64,000 nucleotides of DNA. Origin: Lachnospiraceae bacterium. Its GTDB lineage: Bacteria > Bacillota > Clostridia > Lachnospirales > Lachnospiraceae. The stretch is taken from assembly GCA_024685315.1 (NCBI GenBank), contig JAIKVW010000030.1, positions 1-64,000 on the forward strand, given 5' to 3'. Made by a program: the position numbers and the translations under genes. The notes under the pieces were generated by a model, which ran no database searches, was not told the DNA's origin, and worked only from the letters and a program-made list of their open reading frames with translations. Shown here piece by piece: positions 29,415-37,881 of this stretch (position 1 is its first letter; every line of letters starts with the position of its first letter).

Positions 29415-31244
29415 ATGGGGGAGAGGAAAGAATACAAGCTTGGTTCTGTCAGCATGAAGACAGACTGGGGCGGCATGCGCGGGCGCGCCGCGGAGAAGCC
29501 TCATGATTTCAGGAGGACGGTCATGAGCCTTATTTCCTATGCCCGCAAAGAGAGGGGCCTCTTCTTCCTTGTCATCTTTTTTTCGGCCGGCTCAGCCCTT
29601 TTCACTCTTTTCGGACCGGGGAAGCTGTCCGTTATCACGGATATCGTTACGGAAGGGATCAGGACCGGGGATTTTGACCTGCAGAGTGTGAAGACCTCCG
29701 CGGCATACCTGGTCATCGTGTATATTATCGCTTTCCTCCTGCAGTATGCGCAGAGGCTGGCTGGCGTAAAGCTTGCTGAGAGCATCTGCTTCCGGATGCG
29801 CAGGGACACGGCAGGAAAGCTCGAGAAGATCCCCCTGTCAAGGTTCGACAGTGCGTCGTTTGGAGACCTGCTTTCCAGGACAACGAATGACATAGACATG
29901 ATAAATGATTCGATAAGGCTTCCGTTCGGGGACATAATTAATTCCTTTACACTGTTTGCAGGGGCGGCGGTGTTCATGATCGCAGCGAATTTACCGCTGG
30001 CGCTTATATCGATAGTCCTGTCCCTCGCTGGATTCGCAGCGATGAGGCTTATAATCGTTAAGTCCCAGAGATACTTTGTGGGTTCATCCTACTGGCTCGG
30101 GGCGGTCAACGGACACATAGAAGAGGCCTATGCGGCGCACCAGCTCGTGAAGACTTACAACGGCGAAGCAGAGGAAGCAGCGGAATTCGATATCAGGAAC
30201 GGGCAATTATACGAAAATAAGTGGAAGTCGCATTTTATGAGCGGCATCTCCAATCCTCTTATGGATTTCATAGGGAATTTTTCCTACCTGGCGGTGTGCG
30301 CCGTTGGCGCGGCCTTCGCCATACAGGGGAAGATCTCTTTCGGCACGATAGTAGCTTTCATCGTATACATAAAGCTGTTCACGACCCCGTTCGGGCAGAT
30401 CGCCCAGGGATTTACAAGCCTCCAGAGCGCCGCAGCGGCAGCGGAGAGGGTGTTTGACATCCTTTCTGAGAAGGAGATGGAGGACGAGAGCGGGAAGCCG
30501 GCGGCCGTGCCCGGACCCGGAAGGGTAACCTTTGAAAATGTAAGCTTCGGATATACGCCGGAGGTCCCGGTGATCAGGGACATCTCAGTTGATATTGCTC
30601 CGGGGACGCAGGTCGCGATAGTTGGGCCGACCGGCGCGGGGAAGACTACCCTTGTAAACCTGCTGATGAGGTTTTACGATCCCGACGAGGGCCGGATCCT
30701 TATCGACGGGACTGATACCAGGGACTTAAGGCGCGAGAGCGTGAGGGATCTCTTCGGGATGGTGCTGCAGGAAGCCTGGATGCTAGAAGATACCATAGAG
30801 AACAATATACTTTTCGCTGCGGAGAACGTAAGCCATGAGCAGGTGATAGAGGCCTGCAGGGCCGTCGGGATAGATTCGCTTATCGCCTCGCTCCCGCAGG
30901 GCTACGACACGGTGCTGAGGAACGATTCCAGCCTGTCTGCGGGCCAGAAGCAGCTTATAGCGATCGGACGCGCGATGCTCCTGGACCGTCCGCTGCTGAT
31001 TATGGACGAAGCCACATCCTCGGTCGACACCAGGACCGAGCAGGTCGTGCAGGATGCCATAGACCGCCTCCGCGCGGGGAGGACGAGCTTTACGATCGCC
31101 CACAGGCTGTCGACCATCAGGAAGGCGGACCTTATCCTGGTGATAGATAACGGAGAGATCGCGGAGCAGGGGACGCACGAAGAGCTGATTGCCGCCGGAG
31201 GAGAGTACGCGAAAATGTGGAATTCGCAGTTTGCGGAGGAATAA
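29415..31244 (+). CDS. ABC exporter half-transporter with catalytic ATPase residues (partner B)
   Basis: A 609-residue half-transporter with an N-terminal extension of ~40 residues, six membrane segments and a C-terminal ATPase. Walker A is GPTGAGKTT (near 403), Walker B is LLIMDEATSSVD with the catalytic Glu, and the switch His is present (IAHRLSTI). Its signature is LSAGQKQ rather than LSGGQ. Paired with partner A this yields one canonical and one degenerate ATP site, as expected for a heterodimer. The 46-base gap contains an AAGGGAAGGAGGGAG SD but no terminator. Confidence 0.94.
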   Translation: MGERKEYKLGSVSMKTDWGGMRGRAAEKPHDFRRTVMSLISYARKERGLFFLVIFFSAGSALFTLFGPGKLSVITDIVTEGIRTGDFDLQSVKTSAAYLVIVYIIAFLLQYAQRLAGVKLAESICFRMRRDTAGKLEKIPLSRFDSASFGDLLSRTTNDIDMINDSIRLPFGDIINSFTLFAGAAVFMIAANLPLALISIVLSLAGFAAMRLIIVKSQRYFVGSSYWLGAVNGHIEEAYAAHQLVKTYNGEAEEAAEFDIRNGQLYENKWKSHFMSGISNPLMDFIGNFSYLAVCAVGAAFAIQGKISFGTIVAFIVYIKLFTTPFGQIAQGFTSLQSAAAAAERVFDILSEKEMEDESGKPAAVPGPGRVTFENVSFGYTPEVPVIRDISVDIAPGTQVAIVGPTGAGKTTLVNLLMRFYDPDEGRILIDGTDTRDLRRESVRDLFGMVLQEAWMLEDTIENNILFAAENVSHEQVIEACRAVGIDSLIASLPQGYDTVLRNDSSLSAGQKQLIAIGRAMLLDRPLLIMDEATSSVDTRTEQVVQDAIDRLRAGRTSFTIAHRLSTIRKADLILVIDNGEIAEQGTHEELIAAGGEYAKMWNSQFAEE

Positions 31245-31247
31245 GGA

Positions 31248-31757
31248 ATGGATCACTATAAATCCTGGTCAGGGCTGAACAAGCAGTTAAATGAATGCTT
31301 GTGCGGCCCGCTCAGGGGCCGGATATCTTATTTTCTGACACGTTACCACAAGGTTCATGATTCATATGGGCGGGCGGCCATAAAACTTGACGGAAAAGAG
31401 CTTGTTGTCTTTTCGTGGATCAATAATTATAAAAAAGAACGGGATGCAGACGAACGGTGGAAGGAAACCAGCGCATACGAATACGAGCCGCCGGACCTTA
31501 AAGAAAAATGGGAAAGAGAAGGGGTCATTAGCGAAGTAGATTTTCTGGAGGCTGCAACGCTTTTTCTGCAGATGCCAATCTCTGAAGCCCTTGTCAGTGA
31601 CAACTGCCTGATACGGATCTTTGCTGTTTTAGACAAAAGAGCAGGCAGGCGGACTATTAAGCAGATACAGGACAGCGGGATATACAAAAACTACCCTGAA
31701 TGGGTGCAGCAGTTTTATAAGCTTCGCTTTGAGTGCTTAAACTGCACATGTTTTTAA
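31248..31757 (+). CDS. SF0329-like protein of unknown function
   Basis: A 169-residue cytoplasmic protein starting 4 bases after the exporter stop, with an AGGA SD inside the end of that gene. The opening (SWSGLNKQLNECLCGPLRGRISYFLTRYHKVHDSYGRAAIKLDGKELVVFSW) resembles the SF0329 family, a group without a known role, as far as I can recall it. It is rich in Lys, Trp and Tyr and has no signal or membrane segment. Base composition is slightly more AT-rich than that of the exporter. It may have been acquired as a cassette with pcp. Confidence 0.7.
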   Translation: MDHYKSWSGLNKQLNECLCGPLRGRISYFLTRYHKVHDSYGRAAIKLDGKELVVFSWINNYKKERDADERWKETSAYEYEPPDLKEKWEREGVISEVDFLEAATLFLQMPISEALVSDNCLIRIFAVLDKRAGRRTIKQIQDSGIYKNYPEWVQQFYKLRFECLNCTCF

Positions 31758-31786
31758 CTAAGCTGTGTTATTAGGGGATATGTCAA

Positions 31787-32371
31787 ATGAAAAAGCTTCT
31801 TGTGACCGCTTTCGAACCATTTGGGGGCGATGAGATAAATGCATCTTTGGAGACTTTGAAACGTCTGGACGATGTCATAGCCGGGTTTCAAATAGTTAAG
31901 CTTCAGGTGCCCGTCGTTTTCGAAGAAGCCGGCGGGCTGGTGATATCAAAAGCAGAAGAGATAGGAGCGGATGCCGTTCTTTCACTGGGGCAGGCAGCAG
32001 GCCGCGCCGAGGTAACTCCTGAATATGTGGCAATAAACCTGAGAAATGCCAGGATCCCGGATAATGCCGGCAGACAGCCTTCCCTCGAGCCCATAGATAA
32101 AGAAGGCCCCGCTGCATTTTTCGCGACCCTGCCGGTGTTTGAAATGGCAAATGCCATTAACGGGGCCGGTGTTCCGGGGAATGTTTCCTACTCGGCAGGG
32201 ACCTATGTGTGCAATGACCTGTTCTATACCGTCATGAAGCATTTTGACAGGACCGGTATAAAAGCCGGTTTCATTCATGTGCCTGGCCTACAGAGCGAAG
32301 CGGAGCCTGGCCAGCATATGACACTTGATGATATGATAATGGCAGTTACCGCCGCAATAAAAGCAATATGA
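31787..32371 (+). CDS. pcp: Pyroglutamyl-peptidase I
   Basis: A 194-residue cysteine peptidase (family C15) that removes N-terminal pyroglutamate from peptides in the cytoplasm. The start KKLLVTAFEPFGGDEINAS is typical, and the triad Glu79 (PEYVAINLRNARIPDN), Cys142 (GTYVCNDLFY) and His164 (GFIHVP) is in place. It is about 20 residues shorter than the Bacillus enzyme, mainly at the C-terminus, but the catalytic core is complete. SD: AGGGGATA, 10 bases before the ATG. The endonuclease III gene begins 7 bases after its stop. Confidence 0.93.
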   Translation: MKKLLVTAFEPFGGDEINASLETLKRLDDVIAGFQIVKLQVPVVFEEAGGLVISKAEEIGADAVLSLGQAAGRAEVTPEYVAINLRNARIPDNAGRQPSLEPIDKEGPAAFFATLPVFEMANAINGAGVPGNVSYSAGTYVCNDLFYTVMKHFDRTGIKAGFIHVPGLQSEAEPGQHMTLDDMIMAVTAAIKAI

Positions 32372-32378
32372 GGTTAAT

Positions 32379-33011
32379 ATGGATAAAAAAGAACTTGCGC
32401 TCGAGGTGATCTCGCTCCTCCGCGATGAATACCCCGACGCGGACTGCACCTTGGAGTATGAAGAGGCCTGGAAGCTGCTGGTGAGCGTTAGGCTGGCGGC
32501 CCAGTGCACCGATGAGCGCGTCAATAAGATCGTTCCGGTCCTGTACGAGAAGTTTCCGGACGTTAACGCCCTGGCGGATGCGGAGGTCTCCGAGATAGAG
32601 GAGATCGTGAAGCCCTGCGGGCTCGGCCACAGCAAGGCCCGCGACATCAGCGCCTGCATGAAAATGCTGAGGGACCGCTTCTGCGGACAGGTCCCTGATG
32701 ATTTCGACACTCTGCTCACCCTTCCGGGTGTAGGCAGAAAAAGCGCGAATCTGGTGATGGGAGACGTGTTCGGGAAGCCCGCGATCGTAACTGACACCCA
32801 CTGCATCAGGCTCTCAAACCGGATAGGACTGGTCGACGGGATCAAGGAACCGAAAAAAGTCGAGATGGCCCTCTGGAAGATCATTCCTCCGGAAGAAGGG
32901 AATCTCCTGTGCCACCGCTTCGTGCTGCACGGGCGCGAGGTCTGCACCGCGAGGACGAAACCTTATTGCGATAAGTGCTGCCTAAGCGGCGTGTGCATGA
33001 AAAATATCTGA
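32379..33011 (+). CDS. nth: Endonuclease III
   Basis: Bifunctional DNA glycosylase/AP lyase for oxidised pyrimidines. In 210 residues it has the helix-hairpin-helix LPGVGRKSANLV with catalytic Lys121, the catalytic Asp139 (TDTHCIRLSNR), and the C-terminal [4Fe-4S] cysteines Cys189, Cys197, Cys200 and Cys206. The first cysteine spacing is one residue longer (x7) than in E. coli (x6). The start has a weak SD (GAGGTTAAT). No repair operon is apparent; neighbours are unrelated. Confidence 0.95.
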   Translation: MDKKELALEVISLLRDEYPDADCTLEYEEAWKLLVSVRLAAQCTDERVNKIVPVLYEKFPDVNALADAEVSEIEEIVKPCGLGHSKARDISACMKMLRDRFCGQVPDDFDTLLTLPGVGRKSANLVMGDVFGKPAIVTDTHCIRLSNRIGLVDGIKEPKKVEMALWKIIPPEEGNLLCHRFVLHGREVCTARTKPYCDKCCLSGVCMKNI

Positions 33012-33060
33012 GAGTCATATCCCGCGGAACCTCGGACAGTATTAATGAAGGACTTATAGT

Positions 33061-33888
33061 ATGAAAAAGTATGTGATAGGACTCGATATTGGGAGTTCTA
33101 CGACCAAAGTCGTTGTGCTTGACGACCTGAAAGATGTGGTCGCGCGCAGGCAGGTATCCGCTTCTGACCCCCTGGAATCAATATTCGGGGGCGAGGAAGG
33201 CCTGCTGCATGAATGCGGAATCAGCCAAAGTGATGTGAAACAGCTCGTGCTCACCGGAGCAGGGGGCTCCTTCCTGGGCGAGAATATTCTAGGCATCCCG
33301 ACCCGCCGTGTCACCGAATTCGAAGGCGCCGGCGCGGGGGCCAGGTACCTCACCGGTCTTGAGGAGTTCATTGTGGCTTCGATAGGCACCGGGACCGCGA
33401 TCATCCGGGTCGACAAAGCCGGTGCCAGGCATGTTGGAGGGGTCGCTCTTGGGGGCGGGACTTTTACCGGGCTCTGCAAGAGGCTCTTTGGATTTACCGA
33501 CATCCGCAGGATCGAGAAGATGGCGGAGATGGGAGACCTTGTCCGGGTAGATCTGGGAATGAACGAGATCACACGTACGCAGATTTCGAACCTGCCGGAC
33601 TACGCCACTGCCTCAAATCTCGGAAAGATGCTTGATACCGCCACGGATGAAGATGTCGCGCTCGGGCTTCTGAATATGATCTACCAGAACTCCGCGACAC
33701 TTGCGATATTTGCCGCGAGGAACTGCGGTTACGGCGATATAGTGATGACAGGCTCGCTCTCCTCGCTTTCGGTCGCGAAGGAGCTTCTCGGGAGAGTCGG
33801 AGAGCTTTACGGTGTAAACCTGATCGTGCCTGAGAACGCGGGCTTCGTTACCGCGCTCGGAGCAGCGCTTATTGGACTGGATGACTGA
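33061..33888 (+). CDS. Type II pantothenate kinase-like (Fumble/CoaW) protein
   Basis: A 275-residue ASKHA-fold kinase that aligns by eye along its whole length with Staphylococcus CoaW: LDIGSSTTKVV phosphate loop, LTGAGGSFLGENI, Glu86 at the catalytic position (VTEFEGAGAG), the SIGTGTAIIRV segment (109-112), HVGGVALGGGTFTGL (GGG 131-133), ASNLGKML, and a C-terminal GFVTALGAAL. It should phosphorylate pantothenate, the first step of CoA synthesis. A BadF-type activase is a related alternative but lacks the VGGxxxGGG loop. The next gene begins 13 bases downstream, so they form a unit. The window's coaX-like gene looks inactive, which raises the importance of this one. Confidence 0.82.
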   Translation: MKKYVIGLDIGSSTTKVVVLDDLKDVVARRQVSASDPLESIFGGEEGLLHECGISQSDVKQLVLTGAGGSFLGENILGIPTRRVTEFEGAGAGARYLTGLEEFIVASIGTGTAIIRVDKAGARHVGGVALGGGTFTGLCKRLFGFTDIRRIEKMAEMGDLVRVDLGMNEITRTQISNLPDYATASNLGKMLDTATDEDVALGLLNMIYQNSATLAIFAARNCGYGDIVMTGSLSSLSVAKELLGRVGELYGVNLIVPENAGFVTALGAALIGLDD

Positions 33889-33900
33889 CGTGGAGGGCCT

Positions 33901-34725
33901 ATGCTCTGCAATATTACTGATGAAGAGATCTTTGCGGTGAAATATTATCTCGGGGATCCGGATGCCGCGGGAAATGATACCGAGGCCTACAATACAATCA
34001 ATGCGCTCCTGCACCCCGGGACCGCAAATGAGGCCGACAAGGCTGCGGAAGGAAGGTACTTTGGGCTTTCAGGCCCGGAGGAGCTTCGGAAATATCTGAG
34101 CATCGCTGAACTGGTTTTCCGGGCCGCTGAGAAGTACCGCGCCCAGAAGAGAAGCTCTGTGAGGCGCGCGTACCGCATCGACCGGAAGTCCTCGTTTGAG
34201 AGGTTTTTAGGTAACGGCGGGAAAATCGCGGGCTTTTTCTCTAGCTGCAGCTGGGGGTTCCTGCCGGAATACGCCGCAAAAAAGAAAGATATAGTTCTGA
34301 TCGAGTCTGCCTTTGATGAGAGTCTGCCTTTCATCGACCTCGCGGAGCTTCTCAAAGACCGCTACGCAAAGCCTGAAGAAGCAGAGATCCTGATACCTTT
34401 CGGGACCAGGATCGTAAGCACCGAAGCGCAGGAAATGGGAGCGGAGGAGCAGGAGAAATACCGTGACATGGCTGGGAACCTTCCCGCGGGGAAATATCTT
34501 CTCAGGCTTACCAGAGGCGAATACCAAAGACTCCCTCAGGAGACAGAAGATGCCCTTTACGCAGAGATCACGGATGAATTCTCCGTAGGCCTAGCCTCCG
34601 TAATAATGGAAGAGATCCGCTCGGGGGCGGATCTCTCGGAAGCGCAGCGTATCTTTTACTGTTCGTGGAAAGAAAAAGTCATTTCCTATGTGAACAGCAG
34701 GGCAGCCGCCGCGCTGGATAATTAA
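33901..34725 (+). CDS. Uncharacterised protein with an ADP-ribosyltransferase-like pattern
   Basis: A 274-residue protein without a recognised named family. The region ~88-172 has the spacing and flavour of an R-S-E ADP-ribosyltransferase: Arg92 in RRAYRID, a FFSSCS strand (Ser114-Ser115 where these toxins have STS) and an ExE (Glu160, Glu162) in EEAEILIPFGTRIV, a very typical ending. This is inferred from pattern only. No signal peptide is present, so any activity would be inside the cell. It is co-directional with, and 13 bases behind, the PanK II-like gene. SD: GGAGGGC before the ATG. An NAD-using function is possible but unproven. Confidence 0.55.
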   Translation: MLCNITDEEIFAVKYYLGDPDAAGNDTEAYNTINALLHPGTANEADKAAEGRYFGLSGPEELRKYLSIAELVFRAAEKYRAQKRSSVRRAYRIDRKSSFERFLGNGGKIAGFFSSCSWGFLPEYAAKKKDIVLIESAFDESLPFIDLAELLKDRYAKPEEAEILIPFGTRIVSTEAQEMGAEEQEKYRDMAGNLPAGKYLLRLTRGEYQRLPQETEDALYAEITDEFSVGLASVIMEEIRSGADLSEAQRIFYCSWKEKVISYVNSRAAAALDN

Positions 34726-34743
34726 TTTTTCATTCAGATACCT

Positions 34744-35619
34744 TTAGTATGAGATGACCTCATGGCCCTCTTCGGTAACCAGGACCTGGATCTCCCACTG
34801 AGCGGAAGGCTTTCCGTCAGCAGTGCGCACGGTCCAGCCGTTCTCCTTGTCGGTGGTGACCTTCGAGGCTCCCATATTTACCATGGGCTCGATCGTGAAC
34901 ATAAGCCCCGGCGCCATTACCATCTGGGTGCCGCGCCTGTAGATGTATCCGACCCAGGGCTCTTCGTGGAACTCCAGCCCAACCCCGTGGCCGCCGATAT
35001 TCCTGACGACGGTGTAGCCGTTCTCGCGTGCGTGAGTGAAGACTGCCTCGCTCATGTCACCAAGATAACCCCAGGGTTTGACCTGTTCAAGACCAAGCTC
35101 GACGCATTCCTTAACGACGCGGACGAGCTTTTTCTTTTCCTCGGAGACGTCCCCGATGAGGAACATTCTGGAGGAGTCGGAGAAGTACCCTTTGTAGATC
35201 GTGGAGCAGTCGACATTGATTATGTCGCCGTCTTTAAGGAAAATGTCGTCCGCGGGAATGCCGTGGCAGACCTCTTCGTTGATGGAGGTGCAGACGCTCT
35301 TCGGGAAGCCCTCATAGTTAAGGGGAGCCGGGATCCCGCCCATCTTCGTGGTGGTCTCGTATACGATCCTGTCGATATCTCCGGTTGACATGCCTGGCCT
35401 GATCTTGTCAGCAACCTCGTCGAGGACCGCGATATTTATCTTTGCGCTTTCCTTTATCCCTTCGATCTGCGCGGGGGTCTTGATGAGCTCGTGGCCCGGG
35501 ACGATCTTGCCCTGGGAGGCAAGGATGGATATCCTCTCGTCGAAGGCCTCGTGGCAGTTCTTGTATTTCTTCATGCTCCCGCACCAGCAGGGGTCGTTTC
35601 TTCCGATCTTGTGAATCAT
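34744..35619 (-). CDS. map: Methionine aminopeptidase with N-terminal SEC-C zinc motif
   Basis: Removes the initiator Met from nascent proteins. Residues ~6-22 are the SEC-C motif (IGRNDPCWCGSMKKYKNCH), which can bind zinc and help ribosome association. The catalytic domain follows with the metal ligands of type I enzymes: NVDCSTIYKGYFSDSSR (two Asp), NIGGHGVGLEFHEEP (His), TIEPM (Glu) and the C-terminal Glu. The length of 291 residues fits the SEC-C form common in Clostridia. It stands alone, opposed to the neighbours, with its own promoter. SD: AGAAGGATAAA. Confidence 0.95.
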   Translation of the reverse strand: MIHKIGRNDPCWCGSMKKYKNCHEAFDERISILASQGKIVPGHELIKTPAQIEGIKESAKINIAVLDEVADKIRPGMSTGDIDRIVYETTTKMGGIPAPLNYEGFPKSVCTSINEEVCHGIPADDIFLKDGDIINVDCSTIYKGYFSDSSRMFLIGDVSEEKKKLVRVVKECVELGLEQVKPWGYLGDMSEAVFTHARENGYTVVRNIGGHGVGLEFHEEPWVGYIYRRGTQMVMAPGLMFTIEPMVNMGASKVTTDKENGWTVRTADGKPSAQWEIQVLVTEEGHEVISY

Positions 35620-35668
35620 TTTATCCTTCTTCTTTCATTCTGGATGTTTTAGCTTTTGCAACGGGATT

Positions 35669-35697
35669 AGTATAGCATAACCTGCGGGTGCGGGCAA
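35669..35697 (-). promoter_or_regulatory. Promoter for map
   Basis: On the minus strand, TTGCCC (35697-35692) and TATACT (35674-35669) are 17 bases apart, about 50 bases upstream of the map start. It is divergent to the ftsH promoter. Confidence 0.5.
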
Positions 35698-35740
35698 ATG
35701 GTTTCATTGCTGCAGGACGCTCCTGTTTTCCGCAAAAGTG

Positions 35741-35769
35741 TTGAAATGGATGCCGACATTATTTATAAT
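35741..35769 (+). promoter_or_regulatory. Promoter for ftsH
   Basis: TTGAAA (35741-35746) and TATAAT (35764-35769) with a 17-base spacer, close to the sigma-A consensus, 37 bases before the ftsH ATG. No CIRCE or CtsR-type repeat is visible. Confidence 0.75.
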
Positions 35770-35806
35770 TAAATGATACCGAAAAATATAAGAACTGAGG
35801 AAAACT

Positions 35807-37876
35807 ATGGATAATTACAGAAACAGCGGCAGTTCAGACGATAATAATAAGAACAGGAATTCCGGAGACGGAGATAACGGCGGAAATAATTCGGGGCTTG
35901 GCGGCAAAAAATTCATGACGATGATCACCATCGCCCTGATAATCATGCTCATTGTGCAGATGATCTCAAACAAGGCTTCTTCAAGCTATAACCGCGAGGT
36001 GTCTTACACCGAGTTTCTTGAGATGATAGAGGCCGGGAAGGTCGAGAGCGTGGAATTCTCATCCGACCGCATCAACTTTACGGTCACGTATGAATCGGAC
36101 GTAAGCTACTATACAGGACTGCTGGACGATGAGAGGATCTACCAGGTCCTGGATGACGCCGGGGTCGAGTATCAGGGGAGAGTTATCGATACCGCTTCAT
36201 ATATAGTGAGCTCGATCATTTCCTTCGTGCTTCCCGTCGTTATTATGGTAGGGCTGATGACGGTCATGTACCGCTATGTCTTCAGGAACAGCGGCGGAAT
36301 GATGGGAGTCGGCAAGAGCAATGCCAAGATGTACGTGCAGAAGAAGACCGGCGTGACCTTTGCGGACGTTGCCGGACAGGAAGAGGCGAAGGAGTCCCTG
36401 AGGGAGATCGTCGATTTCCTGCATAACCCTGACCGATACACGAAGATCGGCGCGAAGCTCCCCAAGGGCGCGCTGCTCGTAGGACCTCCCGGAACCGGCA
36501 AAACGCTCCTTGCAAGGGCGGTCGCAGGCGAGGCGGGAGTCCCGTTCTTCAGCCTTTCCGGTTCGGATTTCGTTGAGATGTTCGTCGGCGTCGGCGCTTC
36601 CCGTGTGCGTGATCTTTTCAAGCAGGCAGCCCAGAACGCGCCCTGTATTATTTTCATAGACGAGCTTGACGCGATCGGCAAGGCCCGCGATTCGAGGTAC
36701 GGCGGCAATGATGAGCGTGAGCAGACGCTTAACCAGCTGCTTGCCGAGATGGATGGATTTGACCCTTCTAAGGGAATAATAATCCTCGCAGCGACCAACA
36801 GGCCGGAGATCCTGGACAAGGCCCTCCTGCGCCCGGGCCGGTTCGACAGGCGCATCGTTGTCGAGCGTCCGGACCTTAAAGGCCGTATCGACACCCTTAA
36901 AGTGCATGCAAAGAATGTCTGCCTTGACGAGACCGTTGATTTCAAGGAAATCGCCCTTGCTACCAGCGGCGCGGTCGGGTCGGACCTTGCAAATATCGTG
37001 AATGAGGCCGCCCTCCTGGCGGTCAAGAACCATAGGAACGCCGTGTCCCAATCAGACCTCTTTGAGTCTGTTGAGGTGGTCATCGCGGGTAAGGCAAAGA
37101 AGGACAGGGTGCTCAGTGAGCACGAGAAGAAGGTCGTTGCTTACCACGAGGTCGGGCACGCCCTTGCGGCGGCGCTCCAGAAGAATTCCGAGCCCGTCCA
37201 GAAGATCACGATCATTCCCAGGACCATGGGCGCGCTTGGCTACACCATGCAGGTGCCTGAGGAAGAAAAGTACCTCATGAGCAAGGCCGAGATCGAGACC
37301 GAGCTTGTGACGCTTCTCTCCGGGCGCGCTGCAGAGGAGCTTGTGTTCGACAGCGTGACTACCGGCGCGGCAAATGATATTGAGCGCGCGACCAATCTCG
37401 CGAGAGCCATGGTCACCCAGTACGGCATGTCGGATCGTTTCGGGCTTATCGGACTTTCCGTAGTCGAGGAGAAGTATCTCAGCGGCAAGTCGATGCTGAA
37501 CTGCGGCGAGGAGACCGCTTCCGAGATCGACAAGGAAGTCATGAAGGTCATCGCTGAGGCTTACGAGAAGGCGAAGGGGCTCCTCGCAGGGAATCGCGAC
37601 GCTCTGGATGAGATCGCTGCCTTCCTGTTTGAGAAAGAAACGATCACCGGCAAGGAATTCATGGATATCCTGCGCAGCGTGCAGGCAAAGCGGAATCAGG
37701 AGACATCGGAGACCGCGGTGCCGGAGATCGAGGCTGCAGCGGAGGCCGAGACCGCTCAGGAAGCCGCAGAAACTTCGGAGGCCGCGGAGACCGTCGAGGC
37801 CGCGACAGAGGCCGCTCAGGAAGCCGCAGAACCTGCGGAGACTGATGAGATCCAGGACCCCGGCCAGGACATTTAA
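35807..37876 (+). CDS. ftsH: ATP-dependent zinc metalloprotease FtsH
   Basis: Membrane-anchored AAA+ protease that degrades misfolded and regulatory membrane proteins. An Asn/Gly-rich N-terminus (about 1-33) is followed by membrane segments near 37-53 and 126-152. The AAA domain has Walker A GPPGTGKT (near 225) and Walker B FIDELDAI, the SRH and the pore FVEMFVGVG. The zinc site HEVGH is near 446. The last ~45 residues are an unusual Glu/Ala tail with a duplicated DNA block (20-base identical repeats at 37752-37771 and 37812-37831). A GAGGAAAAC SD precedes the ATG. Confidence 0.97.
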   Translation: MDNYRNSGSSDDNNKNRNSGDGDNGGNNSGLGGKKFMTMITIALIIMLIVQMISNKASSSYNREVSYTEFLEMIEAGKVESVEFSSDRINFTVTYESDVSYYTGLLDDERIYQVLDDAGVEYQGRVIDTASYIVSSIISFVLPVVIMVGLMTVMYRYVFRNSGGMMGVGKSNAKMYVQKKTGVTFADVAGQEEAKESLREIVDFLHNPDRYTKIGAKLPKGALLVGPPGTGKTLLARAVAGEAGVPFFSLSGSDFVEMFVGVGASRVRDLFKQAAQNAPCIIFIDELDAIGKARDSRYGGNDEREQTLNQLLAEMDGFDPSKGIIILAATNRPEILDKALLRPGRFDRRIVVERPDLKGRIDTLKVHAKNVCLDETVDFKEIALATSGAVGSDLANIVNEAALLAVKNHRNAVSQSDLFESVEVVIAGKAKKDRVLSEHEKKVVAYHEVGHALAAALQKNSEPVQKITIIPRTMGALGYTMQVPEEEKYLMSKAEIETELVTLLSGRAAEELVFDSVTTGAANDIERATNLARAMVTQYGMSDRFGLIGLSVVEEKYLSGKSMLNCGEETASEIDKEVMKVIAEAYEKAKGLLAGNRDALDEIAAFLFEKETITGKEFMDILRSVQAKRNQETSETAVPEIEAAAEAETAQEAAETSEAAETVEAATEAAQEAAEPAETDEIQDPGQDI

Positions 37877-37881
37877 TAGCT

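Noticed and set aside
33061..33888. 2-hydroxyacyl-CoA dehydratase activase (BadF/HgdC type)
   Set aside because: It lacks the Fe-S cysteines of activases and instead aligns throughout with type II pantothenate kinases, including the VGGxxxGGG loop and catalytic Glu.
37752..37831. FtsH tail repeats as a mobile or CRISPR-like repeat
   Set aside because: Only two copies exist, and both encode the same Glu/Ala-rich tail; simple coding duplication explains them.
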